A DNA stretch of 64,000 nt from JAHBNG01 sp039028975 (GTDB lineage Bacteria; Chloroflexota; Anaerolineae; Caldilineales; Caldilineaceae): contig JBCCHB010000025.1 of assembly GCA_039028975.1 (NCBI GenBank), positions 62,001-126,000 on the forward strand, in the 5' to 3' direction. The translations under genes and the position numbers were made by a program. Under the pieces are notes generated by a model. That model was given only the letters and a program-made list of their open reading frames with translations, was not told the DNA's origin and did no database searches. Below, piece by piece: positions 26,624-35,003 of this stretch. The stretch's first letter is position 1. Each line of letters opens with the position of its first letter.

Positions 26624-27085
26624 ATGACTCCAACAAATCACCAACACGACGCACTCTCTATTTCGGTCGTTAATGACGCTAACACCGAATTCGAAAAATT
26701 CCTCCATGAACAGATCAGATCCTTTAACAATATCTACTCTATGCCTCATCGACAGGTTCGTAAGGTTGGTTTAGCACCTTTGCACATCATTGTTCGTGGC
26801 CACGAAGATCGCATTGTAGGTGGGATTGCTGCCTTTACCTATTGGAATTGGCTAGAGATTGACAATTTTTGGCTAGAGGAAGGGCATAGAGGCCGGGGGG
26901 TAGGGCGAGATGTACTAACACTTGCTGAACACGAAGCCAAATCAAGGGGCTGCCTACGCGCTTCACTACGCACCTTTAGTTTTCAAGCCCGAGGATTTTA
27001 TGAGAAACAAGGCTATCGCATCATTGGTACCCTGGAAGATTACCCGCCAGGTGAGGCATTCTACTGGATGAGGAAAGACTTTTGA
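26624..27085 (+). CDS. GNAT-family N-acetyltransferase
   Basis: 153 residues. The acetyl-CoA-binding motif A is LEEGHRGRGVGRDVLTLAEHEAKSRGC (R/Q-x-x-G-x-G/A pattern intact as RGRGVG). The C-terminal segment SLRTFSFQARGFYEKQGYRIIGTLEDYP carries the typical FYEKxGY motif B. It is a single-domain enzyme that transfers acetyl groups to an unknown amine. The next gene starts 123 bases later, beyond a shortened family A element, so it is probably a separate unit. Confidence 0.9.
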   Translation: MTPTNHQHDALSISVVNDANTEFEKFLHEQIRSFNNIYSMPHRQVRKVGLAPLHIIVRGHEDRIVGGIAAFTYWNWLEIDNFWLEEGHRGRGVGRDVLTLAEHEAKSRGCLRASLRTFSFQARGFYEKQGYRIIGTLEDYPPGEAFYWMRKDF

Positions 27086-27126
27086 GAATCAGTCAGCGCC
27101 CTGGTAGATAGCACCTAACTATACAC

Positions 27127-27165
27127 TATGCTCAGATCCGTTTTCAATGCGATCGCAGCATAGTA
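27127..27165. repeat. Family A element reduced to its ends
   Basis: Only the left end (TATGCTCAGATCCGTTTTC) and right end (GCGATCGCAGCATAGTA) remain, joined directly. The internal hairpin is deleted. It lies 43 bases before the start of the LLM gene. Confidence 0.5.
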
Positions 27166-27208
27166 CCATATTCTATGTACACATTGATCAAAAGGAAAAC
27201 TCAACCCT

Positions 27209-27979
27209 ATGACTAACATTCGCATCGGTATCCAGCTACACCCTCAACACACCACTTACGCCTCATTTGCCGACGCTGCCCAAAAGCTTGATGGCATGGG
27301 CATTGACACGCTCTGGAATTGGGATCACTTTTTTCCGCTCTATGGTGACGCTGATGGAGACCATTTTGAAGGGTGGACGACCCTAACTGCCATGGGGCTA
27401 CTGACCAAAAATGTAGAAATCGGCTGTCTCGTCCTCTGTAATAGCTATCGCAATCCAGCTCACCTTTCTCAGATGACTAAAACCTTGGATCACATGACCA
27501 ATGGGCGCTTCATTTTGGGCATTGGTGCAGGGTGGTTCGAGAAAGACTATACCGAGTATGGCTATGAATTCGGTACAGCTGGCGATCGGCTGCGCGCCCT
27601 ACGAGATGCACTTCCCATAATCAAAGAGCGCTGGGAAAAAGATAGCCCACCCCCCGTGCGCAACATACCTATCCTCATTGGTGGTGGTGGTGAAAAAGTC
27701 ACCCTCAAACTAACGGCCCAATATGCGGATATCTGGAATGGCTTTGGCCCAGCGGAGACCTATAAGCATAAATGCACTGTTTTGGACAACTGGTGTAACG
27801 AGCTAGGTCGGGACCCAGGCGAGATTGAACGCTCTGTACTCTTTGGCACAGATGGGTTAGAGACTGTTGATGAACTGGCCGACGCTGGGGCAACTCACTT
27901 GATCATGAGCCTGGGCGAACCGTGGAATTACGATGCCGTAGAACAATTGGTTAAATGGCGAGAGGGACGCAACGCATAG
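27209..27979 (+). CDS. LLM-class (luciferase-like, F420- or FMN-dependent) oxidoreductase
   Basis: 256 residues, within the range of F420-dependent LLM proteins. It starts IRIGIQLHPQHTTYASFADAAQKLDGMGIDTLWNWDHFFPL, followed by GWTTLTAMGLLTKNVEIGCLVLCNSYRNPAHLSQMTKTLDHMTNGRFILGIGAGW, the typical bacterial-luciferase-like barrel with its flavin-binding region. AAAAGGAAAA before ATG 27209 is the ribosome-binding site. It ends 6 bases before a hydantoinase gene, so the two enzymes are almost certainly translated from one message and may act on the same nitrogen heterocycle. That substrate is inference. Confidence 0.92.
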   Translation: MTNIRIGIQLHPQHTTYASFADAAQKLDGMGIDTLWNWDHFFPLYGDADGDHFEGWTTLTAMGLLTKNVEIGCLVLCNSYRNPAHLSQMTKTLDHMTNGRFILGIGAGWFEKDYTEYGYEFGTAGDRLRALRDALPIIKERWEKDSPPPVRNIPILIGGGGEKVTLKLTAQYADIWNGFGPAETYKHKCTVLDNWCNELGRDPGEIERSVLFGTDGLETVDELADAGATHLIMSLGEPWNYDAVEQLVKWREGRNA

Positions 27980-27985
27980 CTAAAA

Positions 27986-29371
27986 ATGACCCAAGACGTC
28001 TACAACTCTCCCTTTGACCTTGTGATCAAAAACGGTACGGTCGTCACGGCCCATGCCTCGTTTTGCGCCGATGTAGCGATCCGAGGAAGGAGAATTGCCG
28101 CAGTTGGTGAGAGGCTGAATGGTCTCAAGGAACTTGACGCAACTGGCTTACTGGTCACTCCCGGTGCTGTCGATGTCCACGTTCACCTTAACATGTCTAT
28201 CGGTGAAGGGATCTATTCAGCAGATGATTGGTTCACGGGAACCCGAGCAGCGGCCCTAGGTGGCACCACCACTGTGATCGACTTTGTGGATGCCAAACCA
28301 GATGAGCCGCTACTTCATGCCTTGACCATGCGCAAGGTCGAGGCAGATGTCAACTCAGCCATTGACTACGGTCTTCATATGACCATTGCTCCTGGTGATA
28401 TCCCCAAGCTGGATCAGCTTCAGGCGGTGTATGACGCTGGATGTGCTTCCTTTAAGCTCTACATGGCTTACGGCTTCCGCCTAACTGATGATCAACTCTG
28501 GCAGGCATTGGCCGCCATCCAGCAGGTGGGAGGGTTGCCTGTTGTTCACGCCGAAAATTGGGACGTGATTTGTACCCTAATAGAACAGAATCTAGCGGCT
28601 GGCAACGTCAGCCCAGAGTGGCATCCCCGCAGCCGACCAGCCATCATGGAAGGTGAGGCGGCTGGACGGGTTATTGATATGGCGACTTATCTCAATGTGC
28701 CCCTTTACGTCTTTCATGTCTCATGTGGCCAAGTGGTAGAGCGTATTGCTCAAGCGAGATCTAAAGGTCTGCCCATCTATGGCGAGACCTGTCCCCAGTA
28801 TCTCTTTTTGACGGACCAAGCTTATTCACGCCCCGATGTGCTGGGCGCCTTGCCAGTCTGCTCTCCACCACTTCGAGAGCAGGAACATCAAGATCGGCTC
28901 TGGCAGGCATTGGTCCGCAATGAATTGCAGGCAGTTTCCACCGATCATTGCCCCTTTACCCAAGCCGAAAAAGCCAAAGGACTAGAAAACTACAAGCTGA
29001 TCCCCGGTGGCGTTCCCTCTATCGAATCCCGCTTTTCTCTGCTCTACAGCCGTGGCGTTATGGGCGGTCTATTCACCCTAGAGCGCTGGGTTGACCTCTG
29101 CTGTACGACACCCGCTCGCCTCTTTGGCCTACAGAAGAAAGGAGAGATAGCGCCTGGCTATGATGCCGATCTGGTTCTCTTTGATCCCAACGCTCAAAAG
29201 AGACTCTCAACCGAAACTCTTCATGAACGAGTGGATTGGACGCCATATGAGGGTGTGGTCGTCAATGGTTGGCCAAGCATGACCATTAGCCGGGGTGAAC
29301 TCTTGGTGGAGAATGGACGGTTCATGGGGGCGAGAGGGCGTGGGGAATTTGTGGTGCGGAACCTATTCTAA
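27986..29371 (+). CDS. Dihydropyrimidinase / D-hydantoinase-like amidohydrolase
   Basis: 461 residues, the family's normal size. Metal ligands of the cyclic amidohydrolase fold are all present: His65 and His67 in VDVHVHLNM, Lys157 in ASFKLYMAYG (expected carboxylated Lys), His188 in VVHAEN, His244 in VFHVSC and Asp320 in STDHCPF. The family opens the ring of dihydropyrimidines, hydantoins or allantoin. The upstream LLM oxidoreductase suggests oxidation or ring attack of a heterocycle coupled with hydrolysis. No beta-ureidopropionase gene is found nearby. Separation from allantoinase rests on the YMAYG segment and is moderately certain. Confidence 0.92.
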   Translation: MTQDVYNSPFDLVIKNGTVVTAHASFCADVAIRGRRIAAVGERLNGLKELDATGLLVTPGAVDVHVHLNMSIGEGIYSADDWFTGTRAAALGGTTTVIDFVDAKPDEPLLHALTMRKVEADVNSAIDYGLHMTIAPGDIPKLDQLQAVYDAGCASFKLYMAYGFRLTDDQLWQALAAIQQVGGLPVVHAENWDVICTLIEQNLAAGNVSPEWHPRSRPAIMEGEAAGRVIDMATYLNVPLYVFHVSCGQVVERIAQARSKGLPIYGETCPQYLFLTDQAYSRPDVLGALPVCSPPLREQEHQDRLWQALVRNELQAVSTDHCPFTQAEKAKGLENYKLIPGGVPSIESRFSLLYSRGVMGGLFTLERWVDLCCTTPARLFGLQKKGEIAPGYDADLVLFDPNAQKRLSTETLHERVDWTPYEGVVVNGWPSMTISRGELLVENGRFMGARGRGEFVVRNLF

Positions 29372-29379
29372 CATGGCTC

Positions 29380-29832
29380 ATGCGTTCTAATTTTTCACAT
29401 TATAGAACCTCAATTAAGCAGCCTCAGTCTTCATGTCCATTTCGATCTGCTCGACAAAAAATTTATGGGCTTGGCTACTCGTTGTTGATCTTTGTCTATG
29501 AGAAGATAGATGACGCAGAAACTCAAACTGGCAAACTCCAAATCGTTCATACCATTTACATCGACCAAACCAGGACAGCTGATTTTCAAACAACTACTGG
29601 CCTTCTGAAACTACTTGAAAACGATGCTAATATCGACGATATAGTTGCTTTCATGTATGATAGATTTTTACCCTTAGACGAAACGCAGGCAAATCAACTG
29701 GCTGAAGAAGTACAACAAAGTCCACCAACTATTGGGTATCTGACTATTTCTAACGCTTTGCAGTGGCGGCTTCAATACCGCAGAGTTATCCAAGAAGCTG
29801 GAAGCGTCTCTGGCATTGTAAGGGTCGTTTAA
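29380..29832 (+). pseudogene. Probable remnant of a type II restriction endonuclease
   Basis: 150 codons. The first 25 have no clear protein character. From RQKIYGLGYSLLIFVYEK onward the sequence looks like a folded domain (LQIVHTIYIDQTRTADFQTTTGLLKLLEN, IGYLTISNALQWRLQYRRVI). I could not assign it with certainty to a named endonuclease family. The main argument is position: its TAA overlaps the ATG of a reading frame that resembles the start of an N6-adenine methyltransferase (TAATG coupling). It looks like the 3' part of a gene whose 5' part was lost when it became joined to the hydantoinase operon. It could also be an intact small gene of unknown role. Confidence 0.4.
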
Positions 29833-29972
29833 TGGCTCAGCGGAAAAACCATGAAAAAAGTGAATATGGAGATTTTCAGACACCTCTATCATTAGCCCTT
29901 CGAGCGTGCATGAAGGTTTCCCAATTAGGGCTTTACGATAGGTTCGTTACGCTATCGCGGGACGATGCTTAA
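29832..29972 (+). pseudogene. Truncated N-terminus of a DNA adenine methyltransferase
   Basis: 46 codons. The segment HEKSEYGDFQTPLSLALRAC is the kind of N-terminus (YGDFQTP) found in N6-adenine DNA methyltransferases of type II restriction-modification systems. The frame then stops at TAA 29970. No SAM-binding or NPPY motif follows in any frame up to the next gene. With the preceding frame it is read as the junction of a decayed restriction-modification system. The call rests on one motif. Confidence 0.4.
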
Positions 29973-30286
29973 GAGATAGGGCCGATCCAACTACGGCTAT
30001 TGGAACAGAGGTCCCACTATCAACCGAACACGCGCTGAGGTTCTACCCTAGCACAGCAAAATTTATTTGCCTTTTTCAAGTTATTGGTATATTGTATTTG
30101 TCAATACTCCACTCGTCACCTCCGCCCGCTAAACCATCATCTATGGCTGTTCCAAGAAATAGAATCCCTATAAATCAGTGAAGGAAACATTCTCTATTGC
30201 GGCTTTGGCTGACGCAAGCGTTAGAGAATACCTTCTCTGCAGTACTTATTTTCTTGGAGCGCTCTAAACCCACGGAGAAGAACGAT
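29973..30286. other. Intergenic region after the restriction-modification remnant
   Basis: These 314 bases show no convincing gene, hairpin or repeat. They presumably contain lost methyltransferase sequence and the promoter of the next gene. Confidence 0.4.
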
Positions 30287-30775
30287 ATGACACATAAGAG
30301 CACGTTTTCTGAAAATGATTGGAAGCTGTTAATCCAGGCACCTTCTATTGCAGGTATGTACATCACATTGGCCAGCCCTAGCATTGGTGATTCAATCAAA
30401 GAATCTATGGCCATTGCGAGTAAGATTGCCGATGTGGCCAAAGGGCAAAGTGGTGGTGAACTGGTCTCGGAAATTGTTGCAGAATTCAAAGATTTTTCGT
30501 CGATACGGAGTGCACAACCTCAATTTGAGTCCCGGGATATGGATGGCATGAAGTCTGAAGCCCTTGCCAGTTTACGTTCTGCTGCTCAGGCTGCCAGCAG
30601 CGGTACCGGTGCAGCCGACGCAGCTGAATATCGGCAATGGGTCTATGACATCGCTATTGCTGCTGCAAACGCCGCAAAAGAAGGGGATGTTTTAGGCATA
30701 GGGGGCGTGCGCGTCAATGAAGCGGAGGAAGCAGCTCTGGCTGATATTGCAAGTGCATTAGGAATTTCTGCATAA
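30287..30775 (+). CDS. Hypothetical protein, alpha-helical, 162 aa
   Basis: The start at ATG 30287 is chosen because GGAGAAG lies 6 bases upstream; longer in-frame starts have none. The protein is mostly helical and soluble, with alanine-rich repeats in the second half (SEALASLRSAAQAASSGTGAADAAEYRQWVYDIAIAAANAAKEG). It begins with a distinctive SENDWKLLIQAPSIAGMYITLASPS segment. No named domain recognised. It stands alone, followed by a terminator-like hairpin and the convergent sulfatase gene. Confidence 0.7.
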   Translation: MTHKSTFSENDWKLLIQAPSIAGMYITLASPSIGDSIKESMAIASKIADVAKGQSGGELVSEIVAEFKDFSSIRSAQPQFESRDMDGMKSEALASLRSAAQAASSGTGAADAAEYRQWVYDIAIAAANAAKEGDVLGIGGVRVNEAEEAALADIASALGISA

Positions 30776-30785
30776 AGTAGGCGAG

Positions 30786-30826
30786 AAGGGCTGCGGCTTT
30801 ACGATAAGTCACTGCCCTTTTTCTAT
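30786..30826 (+). terminator. Terminator-like hairpin
   Basis: AAGGGC and GCCCTT enclose about 22 bases and are followed by TTTCTATT. It lies directly after the stop of the 162-residue gene, which fits a weak factor-independent terminator. Confidence 0.5.
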
Positions 30827-30831
30827 TGTCC

Positions 30832-32301
30832 CTAAGATGATATGGGTTGAGGATATTGAAAAGACGGGTTCCACCGTTGTTCCCAGAACGGAGAAATGAG
30901 TGGTCGATCATCTGGACAACAGAGTTTCCCATCCTGCACCCATCCACAATCCCTTTCGGCTAATTCATGGATAAGATATTGACGCCACTGATTTACTTCC
31001 TCTTGGTAGGTTGGTTCATCAATTAGGTTTTGACATTCCAGGGGATCTGCTTCCAGATCAAAGAACTGCTCTTGGTCTATCCGAGGAAGCCAGATAAATT
31101 TGCGCCGCCCGTCCGTTACAAACTGCATCTCTTGCTCGGCATGGTAACAAGTACAGTGCTCACCGTGGATATATGTTCGCCAATCGTCTCTAGGAAATTG
31201 TGTCAAGGGTACCAAGCTTTGACCATCCAACCCCGGTGGTTCAACGGTTTGGGCCATTTCCAGGATTGTAGGCATAATGTCCCGCAATTCCACCACTTCC
31301 TCGGCCACGTGACGGACCGGTGATAAAGGGTTCGTCGGTGGCGCAATGATCAGCGGTACCCTGCTGCTGCCCTCATAGGCGTATGTTTTTCGCCACAAAT
31401 GATGATCCCCCAACATATCTCCATGATCAGAAGTGAAGAGAATCCAGGTGTTGTTCAACTCTCGCTCGCGGCTGAGATAGTTTATCAGCCGACCAATTTG
31501 GGTATCAATGAACGAGATTTCACCATAGTAGCCTGACCGTGCACGATGAATCTGCTCATTGCTCATGCGACCTCGCCAGGCGTTGGGGTTGACGGCTTCT
31601 TCCGGATCATCATGTACGGTAGACCAATCTCCTACGGCTGCCTTTGGCGTTTCTCGATTTTCATAGAGATTAAAATAATAAGCCGGTGGGACATATGGGG
31701 AGTGAGGACGAGCAAATGAAATGGTAAGAAAGTAGGGCTGCTGCCGATTACGCTGTTGCAAGAAATCCAAGGAGCGCATCATGGTCCAGGCAGAAGGATG
31801 GAGATGCTCAGAGGTATGCCAAGGACGAGCATGCCAGGAATTCCAGTCAACCCCATGGTCATCAGGGGTGACGCCAGTTGGGGCGTTCGCTGCAAACCAA
31901 CGTCGATGATCACTCTCTGCCATTCGACCGGACTCATCCAATTCGGTCGATTCAAAGCCCATGAGCGTCCGCTGGGGGTGGAAATGGCCTTTGCCCACTA
32001 AGTGGGTTCGATAGCCAATGGTTGTCAATTCACCAGCAATGGTATGGGGGAAATCATTGGGAATCGGGCCTTGTCCTTGTCCCATCCCCAAAACACCTGT
32101 GTGCCACTGATTCAGCCCCAACCAGAGGCTTGCTCGAGCAGGCAAACAGGACGGGACCGCTGAATAGGCGTGGTTGAAGCGAGTTCCCCTAGCAGCCAGG
32201 TAATCCAAATTAGGCGTTTGAATCAGTGGATGGCCGTCAGCACCGAGGCAGTCACCTCGCATTTGGTCGCAGAGAATGAGTATGATATTTGGACGTGACA
32301 T
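30832..32301 (-). CDS. Sulfatase (formylglycine type, family S1)
   Basis: 489 residues without a signal peptide. It begins MSRPNIILILCDQMRGDCLG, with the metal-binding Asp, and continues TPNLDYLAARGTRFNHAYSAVPSCLPARASL. Cys52-x-Pro54-x-Arg56 is the site converted to formylglycine by a maturation enzyme. ILFTSDHGDMLGDHHLWRKTYAYEGSSRVPLI supplies the second metal-binding part. The enzyme hydrolyses sulfate esters, probably of polysaccharide or small sulfated compounds. AAAGGAGATCCTC just before ATG 32301 is a strong ribosome-binding site. The lack of an export signal suggests that it acts on imported material. Confidence 0.93.
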   Translation of the reverse strand: MSRPNIILILCDQMRGDCLGADGHPLIQTPNLDYLAARGTRFNHAYSAVPSCLPARASLWLGLNQWHTGVLGMGQGQGPIPNDFPHTIAGELTTIGYRTHLVGKGHFHPQRTLMGFESTELDESGRMAESDHRRWFAANAPTGVTPDDHGVDWNSWHARPWHTSEHLHPSAWTMMRSLDFLQQRNRQQPYFLTISFARPHSPYVPPAYYFNLYENRETPKAAVGDWSTVHDDPEEAVNPNAWRGRMSNEQIHRARSGYYGEISFIDTQIGRLINYLSRERELNNTWILFTSDHGDMLGDHHLWRKTYAYEGSSRVPLIIAPPTNPLSPVRHVAEEVVELRDIMPTILEMAQTVEPPGLDGQSLVPLTQFPRDDWRTYIHGEHCTCYHAEQEMQFVTDGRRKFIWLPRIDQEQFFDLEADPLECQNLIDEPTYQEEVNQWRQYLIHELAERDCGWVQDGKLCCPDDRPLISPFWEQRWNPSFQYPQPISS

Positions 32302-32824
32302 GAGGATCTCCTTTCAATGAATTGACACTCTTCTGCTATAATAACCTCCTATAACGATATTGTATCCAGTTCTCTCCCATTAACCCATTTAGGAACGAGT
32401 CGCAAATAACTTATGCGTTCGGGTTTAGCCCTATCAAATGATCAAGTTATTTTATTCCCGTTCCTACAGCTGCACATGAAAATATCTGCGCTCCCCAAAA
32501 GTTACTATAGCTCTGCCGGTTTGGGTGAGTATCGAGGGCGGCATGAATGGGATGGATGAGATGAATACAATCGGCTTTGGCTCAATATGGGCTCCAGGGA
32601 GCTCGCAGGTTTAGCAGGTAGATTCACTCCGAGAATCTTTCCATCTTAGAATCAGATCCTTGAAACGCATATTGAACATCGGCTTTTATTCTCAGCTCCG
32701 TTTGAAAACAGGTGTTTGGTCTCCTTGGTAGAGCTTCAGAAAACACCTGTTTTCAAAACGACCGCAGTATAAAGAAGATACGCACAAAATATTTTATTCA
32801 GTCATACACTTCTCCAAATATTCA
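32302..32824. other. Intergenic region with a family A element near its end
   Basis: About 385 bases (32302-32686) show no gene or repeat that I can recognise; the sulfatase promoter must lie in the first part. The family A copy at 32687-32771 takes up the rest, up to the solute-binding gene. Confidence 0.5.
32687..32771. repeat. Family A palindromic element, copy with perfect stem
   Basis: Left end TATTCTCAGCTCCGTTT, right end AAACGACCGCAGTATA. GAAAACAGGTGTTT and AAACACCTGTTTTC are perfectly complementary, yet their sequence differs from the equally perfect stem at 20064-20147. It stands 53 bases before the start of the solute-binding/VWA gene. Confidence 0.88.
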
Positions 32825-34582
32825 ATGAACAGAACACGAATTCTCTTTTTTACGATTATTCTTATCAGTCTTATCATTGTTGGTCTAGCGACATTATTTT
32901 CGGATCGTTCCACCAACACGCCGGCCAATGAGGCTCCTGCAAATAGCGGTTTTACCGATCCGACCAGTGTTCCTTTGGATTCTGTATTGGTAACCATTGC
33001 TTCCTCTAGCACAAAGCAAAATTGGATGGAAGAGGTTGCCACCACATTCAATGCTGAGGGACAGACGACTAGTGGTGGTTCAACCATCATTGTCGAGGTT
33101 CAACCAGTGCTTTCAGGCGGCTCGATGAACAGTATCCTCGATGGTGGGTTGACACCGGTTGTGTGGAGTCCTGGCTCAAATTCTTGGGTTCGCCAGATGA
33201 ACGAGACATGGCAGCAGCGTAATAATAAAGATATATCGTCTAGTGATTGCGACGATTCGATCTACACGCCGTTGGGGTTTGCCATGTGGCGACCGATGGC
33301 CGAAACGCTTGGTTGGCCTGACAAACCCATCGGTTGGCAAACCATTGTGGATCTAGCCAACGATCCTGACGGGTGGGCCAGTTTGGGGCGCCCTGAATGG
33401 GGTAAATTTCGCTTTGGTCATGCCCACCCTCAATATTCAAATGCGGGTCTACTCACTATGACCTCCTTTGTCTATGGCATCACAGGAAAGACTGATGCAT
33501 TGTCTGCGAATGAAGTTTATGCGGATGAGGTGCAAGATGCACTCACTACCATGGCTCAGAACACATCTAAGTATGGACGGATCACCACCGATCTGCTCAA
33601 CTTGATGGCACTGGAAGGCCCAAGCTATCTCCATGCTGTGGCAACCTTCGAATCCGATACGATTCGCTTTAACCAAGAGCGCGCCGACGAATTGCAATTC
33701 CCGTTGGCTTTTGTCTTCCCGTCTGAGGGAACCTTCTGGGGGAGCCATCCCTACTGTATTCTCGACAACACAGATTGGGTGACAGAGGAACAGGCTGAAG
33801 CTGCAGGGATTTTCCAGAAATATATGCTGGCGGAAGAGCAGCAAACATTGGCTATTCAATCTTTGCTGCGTCCCCTAGATAGCAGCATTGAATTGCAGGC
33901 CCCGCTCGACCTAGAGAACGGTACGGATCCAAGTACAAACCCTAATTCCATACCGTCCTTGGCAGATCCCGAAGCATCTGTTGGTGCCTCGATTATCGAT
34001 CTGTTTTTGCTCACCAAACGCAAGGCAACCATTCTGCTCGTGCTCGACACGTCCGGCAGTATGGAAGGGGACAAAATTCGTTCCGCAACCCAATCTACTG
34101 CTGAATTCTTGACGCGACTCGATGCCAATGATGAAGTCGGTGTAGTTACATTCGCCGACGAAGTAATGATGCTTTCGGAACCAAGTTTGGTTAGTAACGT
34201 GGCGGAATCCCTTGGGGATCGGGTTCTTTCCCTGGTGGCAGATGGGAGTACCTCCCTCTATCAAGCTGTCTGCTCGTCCGTCGAACAATTGCTACAGATG
34301 CAGGAGGAGGATCTGGCTGCAGGCGAGAGCCGACTCTATGGCCTTACGTTGCTTTCAGATGGAGAAGATACGGTCGGTACAGTCACAGAGAACCAAATGT
34401 TTGCCACCTGCTTGCCGCAAAGTGCCGAGGCAGACGGGATCAAGATCTTCCCCATCGCCTTTGGCGCTGATGCAGACATTAATGTTCTACAACGCATTGC
34501 GCGCGTCAGTGGAGGCAAGATGTTCCCAGCCGATCCAGAGACAATTGATAGAGTCTACGTATCGATTTCAGCAGAACAGTAA
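32825..34582 (+). CDS. Anchored protein fusing a solute-binding domain with a von Willebrand A domain
   Basis: 585 residues. Residues 5-25 form a signal/anchor (ILFFTIILISLIIVGLATLF) and a short Ser/Thr-rich spacer follows. Residues about 50-355 resemble an extracellular solute-binding domain (TPVVWSPGSNSWVRQMNE, YTPLGFAMWRPMAETLGW, FRFGHAHPQYSNAGLL). Residues about 395-580 form a VWA domain with an intact metal-ion site, VLDTSGSMEGDK, then TLLSDGEDT. The fusion suggests ligand capture coupled to protein contact at the cell surface. No permease gene lies nearby, so a role in transport is not supported. A family A element precedes the gene and a family B element follows it. Confidence 0.9.
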   Translation: MNRTRILFFTIILISLIIVGLATLFSDRSTNTPANEAPANSGFTDPTSVPLDSVLVTIASSSTKQNWMEEVATTFNAEGQTTSGGSTIIVEVQPVLSGGSMNSILDGGLTPVVWSPGSNSWVRQMNETWQQRNNKDISSSDCDDSIYTPLGFAMWRPMAETLGWPDKPIGWQTIVDLANDPDGWASLGRPEWGKFRFGHAHPQYSNAGLLTMTSFVYGITGKTDALSANEVYADEVQDALTTMAQNTSKYGRITTDLLNLMALEGPSYLHAVATFESDTIRFNQERADELQFPLAFVFPSEGTFWGSHPYCILDNTDWVTEEQAEAAGIFQKYMLAEEQQTLAIQSLLRPLDSSIELQAPLDLENGTDPSTNPNSIPSLADPEASVGASIIDLFLLTKRKATILLVLDTSGSMEGDKIRSATQSTAEFLTRLDANDEVGVVTFADEVMMLSEPSLVSNVAESLGDRVLSLVADGSTSLYQAVCSSVEQLLQMQEEDLAAGESRLYGLTLLSDGEDTVGTVTENQMFATCLPQSAEADGIKIFPIAFGADADINVLQRIARVSGGKMFPADPETIDRVYVSISAEQ

Positions 34583-35003
34583 CTGCTTCCAAGAGTAAAG
34601 CGCTTGGGCTTCTATAGTTTTTAAGATAAAGATTTTCCGCACTTCCCTTCGACAAGCTCAGGGGAAGTGCGGAAAATCTTTATCTGGATATCTATAAGAC
34701 TCAAATTCGAGAATTCGGTTGTTAAGGATTGAGATTTTAATTACTGTCCCAACTTTTGCAAAACAGAAAGCCTTGTACCGCTGGAGCAAGTAGCCCAACC
34801 TAGGACAGTAATTTAAGTCACGTTCCTAAGAGACGCCAGTCCGCGTCTTAAGATATTGGTTGATTCATTAAGGCCACGGCAGATTTCCAAGCCGCAAATC
34901 GCTCAACCAATACAACCGTTCTACCAGCATCTTCCGCTTTGTGATGGCTTCAATGACAAAGAAGTAGCATTCGCAAAATCATACCCAAGTAAAAGGATTG
35001 CCC
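34583..35003. other. Intergenic region with family B element and an inverted repeat
   Basis: Contains family B copy 3 (34612-34697) and a 14-base inverted repeat, TTTAATTACTGTCC at 34735-34748 with GGACAGTAATTTAA at 34803-34816, framing 54 bases like a tiny element. A short AGACGC..GCGTCT stem follows at about 34830-34847. There is no gene. Confidence 0.55.
34612..34697. repeat. Family B palindromic element, copy 3
   Basis: 86 bases from CTATAGTTTTTAAGA to GGATATCTATAA. The arms are perfectly complementary for over 25 bases, including CCGCACTTCCC with GGGAAGTGCGG, around the core TTCGACAAGCTCA. The inner stem differs from copies 1 and 2 but still pairs. It lies 29 bases after the solute-binding/VWA stop and could terminate its transcript. 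Confidence 0.9.
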
